A stretch of 32,905 nucleotides of DNA from an uncultured Bacilli bacterium (GCA_947627435.1 CANQWB010000013.1:1-32905), one strand, 5' to 3'; shown: positions 16,975 to 27,418, counted from the first letter of the stretch. The notes: generated by a model not told the origin, from the letters alone. Made by a program: numbers and translations.

Positions 16975-19308
16975 TTGAAATCAAATTTACCAGTTATTGT
17001 ACTAAAAGGCATTGTTTTACTTCCAAATAATGACATTCGTTTAGAATTTGAAAATGATGGAAGCAAAACTATTATAGATACAGCAGAACTATTCCATAAC
17101 AATAATGTATTATTAGTCAATCCCATTGATCCTTTAGAAGAAAAACCAAAAATTGGCGAACTACCAACGATTGGTGTCGTTTGTAAAATTAGTCATAAAA
17201 TGGAACTTCCAAACGGGAAAATGCGAGTTGTTTTAACAGGATTATATCGTGCACATGTAGTTGAATATTTGAATTTAAATCAAATGGAAGAAGCACTAGA
17301 ATCTATTGTTGAAAAACTAGAAGCACCATACTTAGATGAAAAAGAAGAAAAAGTATATCTTCATAAATTATATAAAGAATTAGAGGACTATACCAAACAA
17401 ATTCCATATGTTGGTAATAGTATTTTATCTTCTATTCAAGATGTTAGTTCTTTAAGCAAAGCAACGGATATTATTGTACCTTATTTACAAATTCCATTAG
17501 AACGTGGTAATTTATATTTAAATACAATGGATCCCAAAGAACGTCTAGAAATGATATTAAATGATCTTCACGAAGAAGAAGAAATGTTTGTGATTGAACA
17601 TCAAATTGATTTGAAAGTAAAAAAAACATTAGATGATAGTCAAAGAGAATATCTACTTCGTGAAAAAATGAAACTCATCAAAGAAGAATTAGGAGATTCT
17701 GCGATTAAAGATGACGAAACAGAGCAGTTAAAAAAGCGTATCGATGAATTAAATGCACCCGAAAAAATCAAAGATAAATTATATGCTGAGTTGCATAAAT
17801 ATGAAACATTATCTCCTATGTCACCAGAAATTAATGTGGTGAGAGATTATATTGAATGGCTATTATGTTTGCCTTGGAATTACAATACGATTGATAATGA
17901 TGACTTAGAGGATGTTAGAAAAAAATTAGATAGTTCTCATAATGGTCTTGAAGCTGTAAAAACACGTATTATTGAATATTTAGCGGTAAAGCAAATGACC
18001 AATAGTTTAAGAGGACCTATTATTTGTTTAGTAGGGCCTCCTGGTGTTGGAAAAACTTCTTTAGCATTTAGTATTGCCGAAGCGATGAATCGTAAGTTTG
18101 TGAAAATGTCAGTTGGCGGTATTAGTGATGAAGCAGAATTAATTGGACATCGTAGAACCTATGTAGGAGCAAGTCCTGGTCGCATTATTACAGCACTGAA
18201 AAAAGCAAAAAGTAGTAACCCTGTATTTCTAATTGATGAAATTGATAAAATGACTAAGAATTATCGTGGAGATCCTGCTAGTGTATTATTAGAAATTCTA
18301 GATCCCGAACAAAATAAATATTTCAGTGATCACTATATTGAAGAAGAATATGATTTATCAAAGGTTATGTTTATTGCAACCGCAAACTATATTGAAAATA
18401 TTCCAGAAGCATTAAAAGATCGTTTGGAAATTGTCAATTTATCTAGCTATACAGAATATGAAAAAATTGATATTGCCCAAAATTATTTGGTACCAAAGAT
18501 ATGTAAAGAACATGGTGTTAATCCCGTGGGTATTCAGTTTAAAAAAGAAGCAATTATTAAAATTATTCGTCATTATACAAAAGAAGCTGGGGTACGTGAA
18601 TTAGAAAGGCAAATCGCAACTATTATTCGTAAAATTATTACAACGATGGTTACCAAACGTATTGTTGTCAATAAATATATTATCGATATGAAAAAAGTAA
18701 AAGAATATTTAGGAAAAGAAAAATATACGGATATGCATATCAAAAGTGGTGAAGTAGGTGTGGTCAATGGACTTGCTTATACAGCATTTGGTGGGGATAC
18801 ATTGCCAATTGAAGTTAATTATTTTGAAGGAAAAGGAAATTTAATTTTAACTGGTTCTCTAGGCGATGTGATGAAAGAAAGTGCCATGATTGCTTTAAAT
18901 TATGTCAAATCAAATTACAAGATATTTGGAATTGATTATCAGAAATTGATTGAAAACGATATTCATATCAATGTTCCAGAAGCAGCGATTCCTAAAGATG
19001 GACCGAGTGCTGGAATCACACTTACCACAGCTATTATTAGTGCTTTCACAAGTAAAAAAGTAAGTAATAACGTTGCGATGACAGGAGAAATTACTTTACG
19101 TGGAAAAGTATTAGCGATTGGTGGCTTAAAAGAAAAAAGTATTGGAGCTCATCGAAATGGTATTACTACTATTTTCATTCCTGAAGAAAATAAAAAAGAT
19201 TTAGATGAAATTCCAGACGAAATTAGAAAGGATATTACTTATATTCCTATTAAACATTATAAACAATTATATACTTATTTATTTGACACCAATGATTTGA
19301 AGAGATAG
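16975..19308 (+). CDS. lon: Lon ATP-dependent protease
   Basis: TTG start with ggaggtg RBS; Walker A GPPGVGKTS; catalytic PKDGPSAGIT motif. Confidence 0.97.
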   Translation: MKSNLPVIVLKGIVLLPNNDIRLEFENDGSKTIIDTAELFHNNNVLLVNPIDPLEEKPKIGELPTIGVVCKISHKMELPNGKMRVVLTGLYRAHVVEYLNLNQMEEALESIVEKLEAPYLDEKEEKVYLHKLYKELEDYTKQIPYVGNSILSSIQDVSSLSKATDIIVPYLQIPLERGNLYLNTMDPKERLEMILNDLHEEEEMFVIEHQIDLKVKKTLDDSQREYLLREKMKLIKEELGDSAIKDDETEQLKKRIDELNAPEKIKDKLYAELHKYETLSPMSPEINVVRDYIEWLLCLPWNYNTIDNDDLEDVRKKLDSSHNGLEAVKTRIIEYLAVKQMTNSLRGPIICLVGPPGVGKTSLAFSIAEAMNRKFVKMSVGGISDEAELIGHRRTYVGASPGRIITALKKAKSSNPVFLIDEIDKMTKNYRGDPASVLLEILDPEQNKYFSDHYIEEEYDLSKVMFIATANYIENIPEALKDRLEIVNLSSYTEYEKIDIAQNYLVPKICKEHGVNPVGIQFKKEAIIKIIRHYTKEAGVRELERQIATIIRKIITTMVTKRIVVNKYIIDMKKVKEYLGKEKYTDMHIKSGEVGVVNGLAYTAFGGDTLPIEVNYFEGKGNLILTGSLGDVMKESAMIALNYVKSNYKIFGIDYQKLIENDIHINVPEAAIPKDGPSAGITLTTAIISAFTSKKVSNNVAMTGEITLRGKVLAIGGLKEKSIGAHRNGITTIFIPEENKKDLDEIPDEIRKDITYIPIKHYKQLYTYLFDTNDLKR

Positions 19309-19329
19309 TCATAATCTATCTTTTTTTTT
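19303..19329 (+). terminator. Intrinsic terminator of lon
   Basis: AGATAG...CTATCT followed by T9. Confidence 0.7.
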
Positions 19330-19337
19330 CATATAGT
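19309..19337 (+). promoter_or_regulatory. Putative sporulation sigma-E-like promoter
   Basis: TCATAAT (19309-19315), 14 nt spacer, CATATAGT (19330-19337), upstream of a SpoVID-like gene. Confidence 0.4.
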
Positions 19338-19365
19338 TGAATGAATAGGAAAGGAGAACATAAAA

Positions 19366-20088
19366 ATGAAAAAAATAATTCCTTTTAAAAAAGATATTAT
19401 TTTTAAAACAAATATCGCAGAAATTACTAGTATTTCACTTGACCATACCTTACATATGGAAGAAAATAATTCCATCAGCGGAGATTTTACAGTGAGTGGA
19501 GACTATAAAATGACAGAAGCTAGTATTCATGTAGAACCTTTTTCATATAATTTACCATTTGATATTTCCATTGATGAAAAATATGAGGTAGATCAGGCAA
19601 GTATTGATATTAATGATTTTTATTATGAAATTGTAAATGAAAATGTACTTTCAGTAAATATTGAAGTGGTAATTGATGGGTTAAATGAATCCCTTATTTT
19701 GGAACAATCTCAAACAGATGAAAATGAGGAGGTGTCAGAAGAATTGGAACCAATTGTAATTGATCGATCTTTTGCCGAAGCTACATTAGATAACGAATTA
19801 CTAGAACCAGTTTCATCAGAAGCATGTGATGAAGAAGTTCCAGTAGAAGCAACAGAAGTCGATAGATGTATTGAACCAGAAGATGAAAAAATAAGTTCAT
19901 TATTTGATGCTATGGATGATAGTGTTGAAACATATCAAAGCTATAAAGTGTATATTGTAAGAGATGGAGATACTTTAGAAACAATTTTAGAAAAATACAA
20001 TATTACAAAAGAAGAATTAGAATCTTATAATGAAATGAAAGAAATTCATATTGGAGATAAAATGATTATTCCAACAGTACATGCGTGA
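19366..20088 (+). CDS. SpoVID-like protein with C-terminal LysM domain
   Basis: FKxDIxFKTNIAEITSISLDHTL N-terminal domain as in SpoVID; acidic middle; LysM at C-terminus (VYIVRDGDTLETILEKYNIT...IHIGDKMIIP). Confidence 0.7.
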   Translation: MKKIIPFKKDIIFKTNIAEITSISLDHTLHMEENNSISGDFTVSGDYKMTEASIHVEPFSYNLPFDISIDEKYEVDQASIDINDFYYEIVNENVLSVNIEVVIDGLNESLILEQSQTDENEEVSEELEPIVIDRSFAEATLDNELLEPVSSEACDEEVPVEATEVDRCIEPEDEKISSLFDAMDDSVETYQSYKVYIVRDGDTLETILEKYNITKEELESYNEMKEIHIGDKMIIPTVHA

Positions 20089-20977
20089 GTTAAATGCCAC
20101 TTTAAAAAAATATCATTTAAAACCATATCATTATCAAAAACTAGGAAAAGCCAATTTAGTTGAAACCGATCAAGGTGCTTTTGTCTTTAAAGGAAAAACT
20201 AGAAATTATAATAGTTCAATATTTGATTATCTAGAGACAAGAAATTTCTCATATTATCCAAGAATAATTAGTGATAGTACCGATGATTATACAATTACAG
20301 AATATCAAGAATCAATTGATATGCCAGAAGAACAAAAAATGATGGATATGATTGATTTAGTTACGTTATTACATAATAAAACGACTCATTATCGTGAGGT
20401 AGATGAAGCTGATTATAAAAAAATATACGAAGATATTTCTAATAATATTGAGTACTTGAATAGTTATTACATAGATATTATTACTATGATTGAAAGCAAA
20501 GTATTTATGAGTCCTTCCGAATATTTATTAGCTCGTAATATATCTAAAATATTTTCAGCAATCAATTATTGTCGTCATGAATTAGAAAATTGGCTTGACA
20601 TGATCAAAGCAAAAAGAAAACAACGTTTTGTTGTTCTTCATAATCATCTTGAATTAGATCATTTTATTCGTAATAAAAATGTATATTTGATTAGCTGGGA
20701 TAAAGCTCGAATAGATTTACCAATTTATGATTTATATAAATTATATAAAAAACATGGATTGGATTATGATTTTGAAAGTATTCTCAGTCATTATGAAAAA
20801 AATTATCCTTTATTGGAAGAGGAAAGAAAATTACTATTTATTTTAATTTCTCTACCAGATAAAATAGAATGGAATATGACTGAATACGAAATGTGTAAAC
20901 AAATCAGTAGACAGATTGATTTTCTTTATAAAACAGAAATGGTTTTATCACCATATTATGTGAAAGATAAAAAATAA
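20081..20977 (+). CDS. YsxE/CotS-like spore coat kinase-fold protein
   Basis: Aminoglycoside-phosphotransferase-like fold with degenerate loop (VVLHNHLELDHFI...ISWDKARIDLPIYDLYKL); overlaps and follows the SpoVID-like gene. Confidence 0.65.
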   Translation: MRELNATLKKYHLKPYHYQKLGKANLVETDQGAFVFKGKTRNYNSSIFDYLETRNFSYYPRIISDSTDDYTITEYQESIDMPEEQKMMDMIDLVTLLHNKTTHYREVDEADYKKIYEDISNNIEYLNSYYIDIITMIESKVFMSPSEYLLARNISKIFSAINYCRHELENWLDMIKAKRKQRFVVLHNHLELDHFIRNKNVYLISWDKARIDLPIYDLYKLYKKHGLDYDFESILSHYEKNYPLLEEERKLLFILISLPDKIEWNMTEYEMCKQISRQIDFLYKTEMVLSPYYVKDKK

Positions 20978-21133
20978 TAAGAAAAATATAAATAAACAAA
21001 GTAGAAATACATTGAATCTTGTAATAATGAAGAAAGTTAAAATTAACTGATAAAAAATAAGAACGGAACAAATAAATAAACCAATAAACCATTTTCCACG
21101 GATACCCCACCAATTATTATGTCTATTTGGCAT
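20948..21133 (-). CDS. Small hydrophobic membrane protein (61 aa)
   Basis: Reverse-strand ATG preceded by aGGTGattcat RBS; MPNRHNNWWGIRGKWFIGLFICSVLIFYQLILTFFIITRFNVFLLCLFIFFLLFFIFHIIW; polar Trp-rich head plus two hydrophobic stretches. Confidence 0.4.
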   Translation of the reverse strand: MPNRHNNWWGIRGKWFIGLFICSVLIFYQLILTFFIITRFNVFLLCLFIFFLLFFIFHIIW

Positions 21134-21456
21134 ATGAATCACCTAGTATATCATATGAAATAGTCCAAAATGAAGCATGATAAAAACCTAAAAAGGGGTC
21201 TTATATAGCGAAATTGATATCATCATTTTATATTGCAAGATTACGTGTTATTATAAATCCATCTTAATTTTCATTTTGATAGGTGGGTTTTTTTATGGAG
21301 AAAAGACATAAAATATTTTTTAATTATTCTATATATGCAGTTTTATTGAGAATTTGAAAATATACCTCAAGTAGGATATTTATATATTCTTTGAAAGCAA
21401 TTGAAATTCATATTTTTATATGTTAAAATGAAATATAGTGGAAGTAGGTAGAACTT

Positions 21457-21978
21457 ATGGAAAAGTATATTCCTGATATATATCAAAAAAATATTTTCAG
21501 CATTGATTATATGAAATTAAAAGAAAAAGGAATTCAATGTCTTTTATTTGATTTAGATAATACACTCGTTCCTTATTCTGCAAAAAAACCAGATGATAAA
21601 ATTATAGAATTATTCTCGCAATTAAAAGAATTAGGATTCTGTGTTATTTTGTTTTCTAATAGCGGTAAAAAAAGATTAAGACCATTTAAAGAAGAGTTAG
21701 AAATCGATTGTTGTGCAAGCGCAAAAAAACCGCTTACCCAAAATTTTTATCGTATATTAAAGGAATATCGATTCAAAGAAGATGAAGTTGCTATTATCGG
21801 GGATCAAATGATGACGGATGTTTTAGGTGGAAACCGTGTGGGCATTACTACAATACTTGTAAATCCAATTAGTTTAAAAGAATCAATTTTTACAAAACCA
21901 AATCGAATGTTAGAACGACATATGATGAAAAAATTACGTGATCATGATCTCTTTTTCAAAGGAAGATACTATGAATAA
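21457..21978 (+). CDS. yqeG: YqeG family HAD-type phosphatase
   Basis: LLFDLDNTLVPY, SNSGKKR, KPL, GDQMMTDVLGGNRVGI motifs; followed by YqeH. Confidence 0.9.
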   Translation: MEKYIPDIYQKNIFSIDYMKLKEKGIQCLLFDLDNTLVPYSAKKPDDKIIELFSQLKELGFCVILFSNSGKKRLRPFKEELEIDCCASAKKPLTQNFYRILKEYRFKEDEVAIIGDQMMTDVLGGNRVGITTILVNPISLKESIFTKPNRMLERHMMKKLRDHDLFFKGRYYE

Positions 21979-22960
21979 ATGTCTTGGCTGTGGGGCAGTA
22001 TTACAAAATAATGATCCTAAAAAAGAAGGATATGTTTGTGCAGATGCCAAACACAAAGATTTATGTGAAAGATGTTTTCGAATACAACATTATAATGAGT
22101 ATAAACGAATTACGAAAGACAATAATCAATTTATTGACAATTTAGAGTATATTAAAAAAACAGGGGATTTAACCGTTCTTGTGATTGATTTATTTCAAAT
22201 GAATCAGAATATTCAAATGATTTGTGAACATTGTTCTTCTAATTTACTTGTTGTATTTACCAAAAGAGATATTTTACCTCTCTCTGTTTCAGATGAAAAA
22301 TTAAAAGCATATACTGAGATTTTAGGGATAAAAGCCTTAGATACCATTATTATAAGTTCCAATAAAAATTATGGATTAGATGATTTATATGCAGCGATTC
22401 ATAAATATCAAGTCAGCCAGTATGTTTATGTCATTGGATACACCAATTCAGGAAAATCTACATTGATTAATCATATGATTCAAAATTATTCTGACTTGAA
22501 ACAAACGATTACAACCAGTATGTTATCATCTACTACATTAGGAAATTTGGAAATTCCCCTAACAGAAAATGTCATTTTAGTAGATACACCAGGAATATTA
22601 GAAGAAGGAAATATTTGTGAACAATTAAATGTTTCTGATTTAAAAAAAATTTTACCCAAAAAAGAAATCAAGCCAATTACTTATCAAATTAAAACCAAAC
22701 AAAGTATTTGGATTGAATCATGGGTTCGAATAGATACAGAATTAAATAATTTAACCATTTATGTATCTAACCAACTAAAAATAGTACGTACATTTCACAA
22801 TACTCCTATAACTCACTTCATTCCACATGTCATACGTGTCAAAGAACAGGAAGATATTGTCATTTCGGGACTTGGATTTATTAAGGTAGGTAAACCAGAA
22901 GTGATTACGGTGTATACATTACCAAATGTACTTGTTTATACCAGAAAGAGTTTAATATAA
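21971..22960 (+). CDS. yqeH: Ribosome biogenesis GTPase YqeH
   Basis: Zinc finger CLGC...CERC, circularly permuted GTPase motifs (TKRD, GYTNSGKST, DTPG). Confidence 0.93.
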   Translation: MNKCLGCGAVLQNNDPKKEGYVCADAKHKDLCERCFRIQHYNEYKRITKDNNQFIDNLEYIKKTGDLTVLVIDLFQMNQNIQMICEHCSSNLLVVFTKRDILPLSVSDEKLKAYTEILGIKALDTIIISSNKNYGLDDLYAAIHKYQVSQYVYVIGYTNSGKSTLINHMIQNYSDLKQTITTSMLSSTTLGNLEIPLTENVILVDTPGILEEGNICEQLNVSDLKKILPKKEIKPITYQIKTKQSIWIESWVRIDTELNNLTIYVSNQLKIVRTFHNTPITHFIPHVIRVKEQEDIVISGLGFIKVGKPEVITVYTLPNVLVYTRKSLI

Positions 22961-22970
22961 AACTCTTTTT
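22945..22970 (+). terminator. Intrinsic terminator of yqeH
   Basis: AAAGAGTTT...AAACTCTTT plus T run. Confidence 0.75.
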
Positions 22971-23030
22971 TGTATAGATATTTTAATGAAAATAGTGTAA
23001 AATAGAAATATAGAATAAAGGGTGAGGTAT

Positions 23031-24800
23031 ATGTTTGGAAAAATAATAGGAATTGATAATAATTTGGTTTTAGTAGAAATGAATCATTCCAATCAATATA
23101 AAGATATTATGAATAGACATGTATATTTAATCGATGATAGAACTGTAGTAGGCGAAATATCCGATATCAAAAATAATGTTGCATATATCATGTTACTAGG
23201 GGAAATGATAAACCAAAAATTTGTATTTGGAGTCATTAAAAAACCATCTTTTCAGTCAAAAGTGTCATTTGTATCTGATAAAGATGTTGAAAAAATCATT
23301 GGTGTTACAGATTATCATGAAGAAACAGATTTGTATATTGGTACGAGTCCTATCTATGAAAATATTCCAATTGGATTTCATATTAATGATTTTTTTAATA
23401 GTCATTTTGCTATTTTTGGATCTACTGGTGCTGGAAAGTCATGTGGAGTGGCGCGTATTATCCAAAATTTATTTTCTAAAAAAGTGCAAATTCCATATCG
23501 TGCCAGTTTGTTTATTTTCGATGCATATGGCGAATATCATAGTGCTTTTCATGATTTATATAAAACTGTTCCGGAAATTGCCTTTAAAGCATACACAACA
23601 GATATTCATTCACAGGATGAATTAATCAAAATCCCCTTATGGTTGCTTGGAGTAGATGACATTGCACTATTGTTAGGAGCAGAAAAACATTCACAATTAG
23701 TCATGATTGAAAAAGCTTTAAAACTTGTTACTGTATTTGCACGAGAAGAACAAATGGTATTAAAAATTAAAAATGATATCATCGCAAGAGCCATTTTAGA
23801 TATTTTATCGAGTGGTGGAACTTCTGCACAAATACGTGACCAAATATTCTCTGTTTTATCTCACTATAATACAAAAGAATTGAATTTAGAAACACCTGTT
23901 TTTCAACCTGGATATACAAGACCTTTGAAACAATGTTTGAATATTGATGCTAGTGGAAAAATTCGTGAAATGGAATTAATTGTTGATTTTATGGAGAAAT
24001 TTTTGACAGAAGATTACGAATTAACCTTACCAGATGGAAGTTTTTTATACACTTTGAAAGATTTACAAGATGCGTTTGATTTTGCTTTAATATCAGAAGG
24101 AATTTTTAGTAGTGAAAAAATTTATGATGAAGCCAATATCTTGAAAGTTAGATTACATGCTTTAGTAGCAAGTGATGATCGTTTTTATTTCGATTATCCT
24201 GAGTATATTGATCGTACTAGCTATATTAAAAAATTATTAACAGCATCTAATGGAAGAAAAGCCCAAATTATTAATTTTGACATTAATTATATTGATGATC
24301 GATTAGCAAAAAATATTACAAAAATTTATTCGAAATTACTATTTGATTTTTCTAAAAATATGAATCAACGTGCATCTATGCCTTTTCATATCATTTTAGA
24401 AGAAGCCCATCGTTATGTCCAAAATGATAATGATAAATTTTTATTAGGATACAATATATTTGAACGTATTACAAAAGAAGGTAGAAAGTATGGTGTCCTT
24501 TTAGGATTGATTTCACAAAGACCTTCGGAGCTTTCTGAAACTTCACTTTCTCAATGTAGTAATTTCCTCATTTTTAAGATGTTACATCCAGCTGATGTAG
24601 ATTATATTAAACAAATGGTGCCAAATGTAACGCAAGAAGTGATGAAACAATTGCGAATTTTACAACCAGGAACTTGTATTGCATTTGGTTCTGCCTTTCA
24701 TGTACCGGTATTAGTGAAAATGGATATGCCATCTCCTGAGCCATCTAGTAGTAATTGTAATATTTCTGCTTTATGGTTTGTACACAAGGATAAATCATAA
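23031..24800 (+). CDS. HerA-like DUF87 ATPase
   Basis: Walker A GSTGAGKSC, FIFDAYGEY, IILEEAHRYV, LISQRPSELSETSLSQC; ATG 23031 with ggtgagg RBS. Confidence 0.87.
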   Translation: MFGKIIGIDNNLVLVEMNHSNQYKDIMNRHVYLIDDRTVVGEISDIKNNVAYIMLLGEMINQKFVFGVIKKPSFQSKVSFVSDKDVEKIIGVTDYHEETDLYIGTSPIYENIPIGFHINDFFNSHFAIFGSTGAGKSCGVARIIQNLFSKKVQIPYRASLFIFDAYGEYHSAFHDLYKTVPEIAFKAYTTDIHSQDELIKIPLWLLGVDDIALLLGAEKHSQLVMIEKALKLVTVFAREEQMVLKIKNDIIARAILDILSSGGTSAQIRDQIFSVLSHYNTKELNLETPVFQPGYTRPLKQCLNIDASGKIREMELIVDFMEKFLTEDYELTLPDGSFLYTLKDLQDAFDFALISEGIFSSEKIYDEANILKVRLHALVASDDRFYFDYPEYIDRTSYIKKLLTASNGRKAQIINFDINYIDDRLAKNITKIYSKLLFDFSKNMNQRASMPFHIILEEAHRYVQNDNDKFLLGYNIFERITKEGRKYGVLLGLISQRPSELSETSLSQCSNFLIFKMLHPADVDYIKQMVPNVTQEVMKQLRILQPGTCIAFGSAFHVPVLVKMDMPSPEPSSSNCNISALWFVHKDKS

Positions 24801-24882
24801 TCACTGTATGATTTAAATGATAAAAATGATATATAATATATTAAGTTACATGTTATAATAATATTCAGTAGGAGGATATCAT

Positions 24883-26178
24883 ATGGAATTTATTTGCAAT
24901 CTAGATCGTGAAACCTATGAAACATTTGTAGAAAATAATCCTTATAAATCACATTATTTGCAAAGTTATGCTTGGGGAGAATTTTCGCGAAAAGCTAAAA
25001 ATTTTATTCCTCATTATGTTGGACTAAAAGAAAATGATTCCTTAATAGCAGCGACGTTATTGCTTGAAAAAAAATTACCAATGCATTATTGTTATTTCTA
25101 TATCCCACGTGGATTTGTTATGAATATGGATGATTCCAATTTATTAAATCAATTCGTAATGGAACTGAAAAAATATGCCAAGACGAAAAAGGCAATTTTT
25201 ATGAAACTGGATTCTGATATTGTATACCATCAGGAAGACTGTAATGGAAATCCAGTAAAATTACCTTATTCAGGAGATAAAATTTTAAAAGATTTAATTC
25301 ACTTAGGATTTCGTCATCTGGGATTTACCAAAAATTTTAATTTAAGTCAACCCCGTTATACATTTCGAATTGATTTCAAAAAACCATTAGAAGAAATTAA
25401 AAATAACTTTTCTAAAACAACCAAACAGCGTATTAAAAAAGCAGAAGAACTGGGTATCGAAGTAAAAATTGGCACAGAAAAAGATATTGAAACTTTCTTT
25501 CATCTTATGCGTGTTACAGAAGATAGAAAAGATTTTATTACACATGACATAGATTATTATAGAGATTTATATCATATTTGGAAGGAACATAATGATTGTA
25601 ATTTATTCTTAGGAATTGCCAATTTACAAAAAATTATCACAATATTACAAAGTAAAAAAGAAACAATACAAATCGAATTGAATCCACTGCTGCAATTGGA
25701 AAATGCAAGTAAAAGTCAAAATACGAAACGAAAAGAATTAGAAAGACAATTAGAAAAAATAGAAGAAGATATTCGTAAATATGAAGAATATCAAAAAACA
25801 TATGGAGATGAAGTTACATTAAGTGCCCATTTTATTATTGCATATGGAAATAAAGCTTGGGTTTTATATGCTGGAAATCATAATATTCTATCAGAAACTT
25901 ATACGAACTATAAAACTTATGAATCTCATATTGAATATTACTACCATAAGGGAATTGAAATTTATGATCAATTTGGAACCATTGGTGATTTAAGAAAAGA
26001 AAACCCATTATATGGATTACATGAGTTTAAGAAAAAATTTGGTGGAGATTATGTAGAATTTATTGGTGAATTTGATTTCATTTTAAATAAACCAATGTAT
26101 ATTATATTTCAAAAACTTGTTCCATTTTACCGAAAAATGAAATTTCATATGACAAAACACAATATAAAAAACCAATAG
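24883..26178 (+). CDS. FemAB/FemX-type peptidoglycan bridge aminoacyltransferase
   Basis: YLQSYAWGEFSR, coiled-coil insertion, YDQFGTIGD...YGLHEFKKKFGGDYVEFIGEFD motifs. Confidence 0.87.
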   Translation: MEFICNLDRETYETFVENNPYKSHYLQSYAWGEFSRKAKNFIPHYVGLKENDSLIAATLLLEKKLPMHYCYFYIPRGFVMNMDDSNLLNQFVMELKKYAKTKKAIFMKLDSDIVYHQEDCNGNPVKLPYSGDKILKDLIHLGFRHLGFTKNFNLSQPRYTFRIDFKKPLEEIKNNFSKTTKQRIKKAEELGIEVKIGTEKDIETFFHLMRVTEDRKDFITHDIDYYRDLYHIWKEHNDCNLFLGIANLQKIITILQSKKETIQIELNPLLQLENASKSQNTKRKELERQLEKIEEDIRKYEEYQKTYGDEVTLSAHFIIAYGNKAWVLYAGNHNILSETYTNYKTYESHIEYYYHKGIEIYDQFGTIGDLRKENPLYGLHEFKKKFGGDYVEFIGEFDFILNKPMYIIFQKLVPFYRKMKFHMTKHNIKNQ

Positions 26179-26192
26179 ATTGGTTTTTTTAT
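26166..26192. terminator. Bidirectional terminator between convergent genes
   Basis: AAAAACCAAT-ag-ATTGGTTTTTT with A and T flanks. Confidence 0.75.
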
Positions 26193-27340
26193 TTCATAAT
26201 TGGAGAATTTTTATACTCACTTTCTATTAATTTTATTTTTTCTCTTTCTTCTAATGTACTTGCATAGATAGCAGTTGCTCTTAACTCAAAATCCAACATA
26301 GGATGATGTATAGAAGAAAAATTGGTCACAATGGGAACTGGGATAGATGATTTTAATTCTTTCAGTAGGTTTCTACCTTTTTTACTAAAGCCAAGTACAC
26401 GTATGTATTCTATTTTTGTAAATTGTTTTATTTCTTTTTTTGTAACATTACAAAGAATATGCATAAACATACGGTTTAATTTGTTATAAGTATAACGTTT
26501 TGTTTTGGTTTTGAGAATCAACTCATCTAAGTTTTTGGAACTTACAATAAATTTACGAATACGATTTTCGATACCTTCATCGACTGTTTGATATTGTTCT
26601 AAATGATCCATATCTGTTAATATTTTATATTTTAATAAAGGAAAGTAGTCTTTGGTAAAATGTAGTGAAGTTAAATAATCTAATGTTTTAGCTGGAACAT
26701 AAGGCGCAATATCAACTCCATTTTCTAAAGCATGACGTATACTGGTAGCACTGCTCATGGGTCCTTCTAAATCAAGGGCATTATAATTGTTTTGTCGAGG
26801 AATACAAACAGGTTGGATAGAACTATTTGTTTTAAATATTTCACGAATATATGTAAGTCCTAAAATATCGTTTGGTTCTTTTATTTTTTTCCCAGATAAA
26901 TCATATAATGCTTTTGAAAGAGCAGTAGGATAATTGAAACCATCATCTAGGTATTGTTTCACAAGCGTATTGTATTTAGGATGGTCTAATTGTATTTTAG
27001 CAAGTTCAATCAAACGACTTATTTGATTGCATTCACTTCCAAAGACGAGATATTCAACTTGTAATAGATTGAGCAATTCAATACTTGCTTTGGCAAATAC
27101 ATCAGCACTCTGTGTGGCAAATACAAAAGGAAGTTCTACGACAAGATCTACACCATAGAAAAGTGCGATTTCTGTTTTATCCCATTTGTTCATAATGCTG
27201 ACATCTCCACGTTGTGTGAAATGACCGCTCATGACCAATACAATACTATGATGGGGAAATTTTTCTTTGATTTGTTCAAGATGAAATAAGTGTCCATTAT
27301 GAAATGGATTATATTCACAAATAATACCAACACTACGCAT
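26189..27340 (-). CDS. tmcAL: tRNA(Met) cytidine acetate ligase TmcAL (YlbM family)
   Basis: GIICEYNPFHNGHLFHLEQIK, VMSGHFTQRGDVSIMNKWDKTEIAL, ELPFVFATQSADVFAKASIELLN. Confidence 0.93.
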   Translation of the reverse strand: MRSVGIICEYNPFHNGHLFHLEQIKEKFPHHSIVLVMSGHFTQRGDVSIMNKWDKTEIALFYGVDLVVELPFVFATQSADVFAKASIELLNLLQVEYLVFGSECNQISRLIELAKIQLDHPKYNTLVKQYLDDGFNYPTALSKALYDLSGKKIKEPNDILGLTYIREIFKTNSSIQPVCIPRQNNYNALDLEGPMSSATSIRHALENGVDIAPYVPAKTLDYLTSLHFTKDYFPLLKYKILTDMDHLEQYQTVDEGIENRIRKFIVSSKNLDELILKTKTKRYTYNKLNRMFMHILCNVTKKEIKQFTKIEYIRVLGFSKKGRNLLKELKSSIPVPIVTNFSSIHHPMLDFELRATAIYASTLEEREKIKLIESEYKNSPIMK

Positions 27341-27418
27341 ACAATCACCAATAACATCATATCATAAATTGATTGAAAAATATAGTGAACCATGTTATAA
27401 TGAGACAGGTGATTCAAT

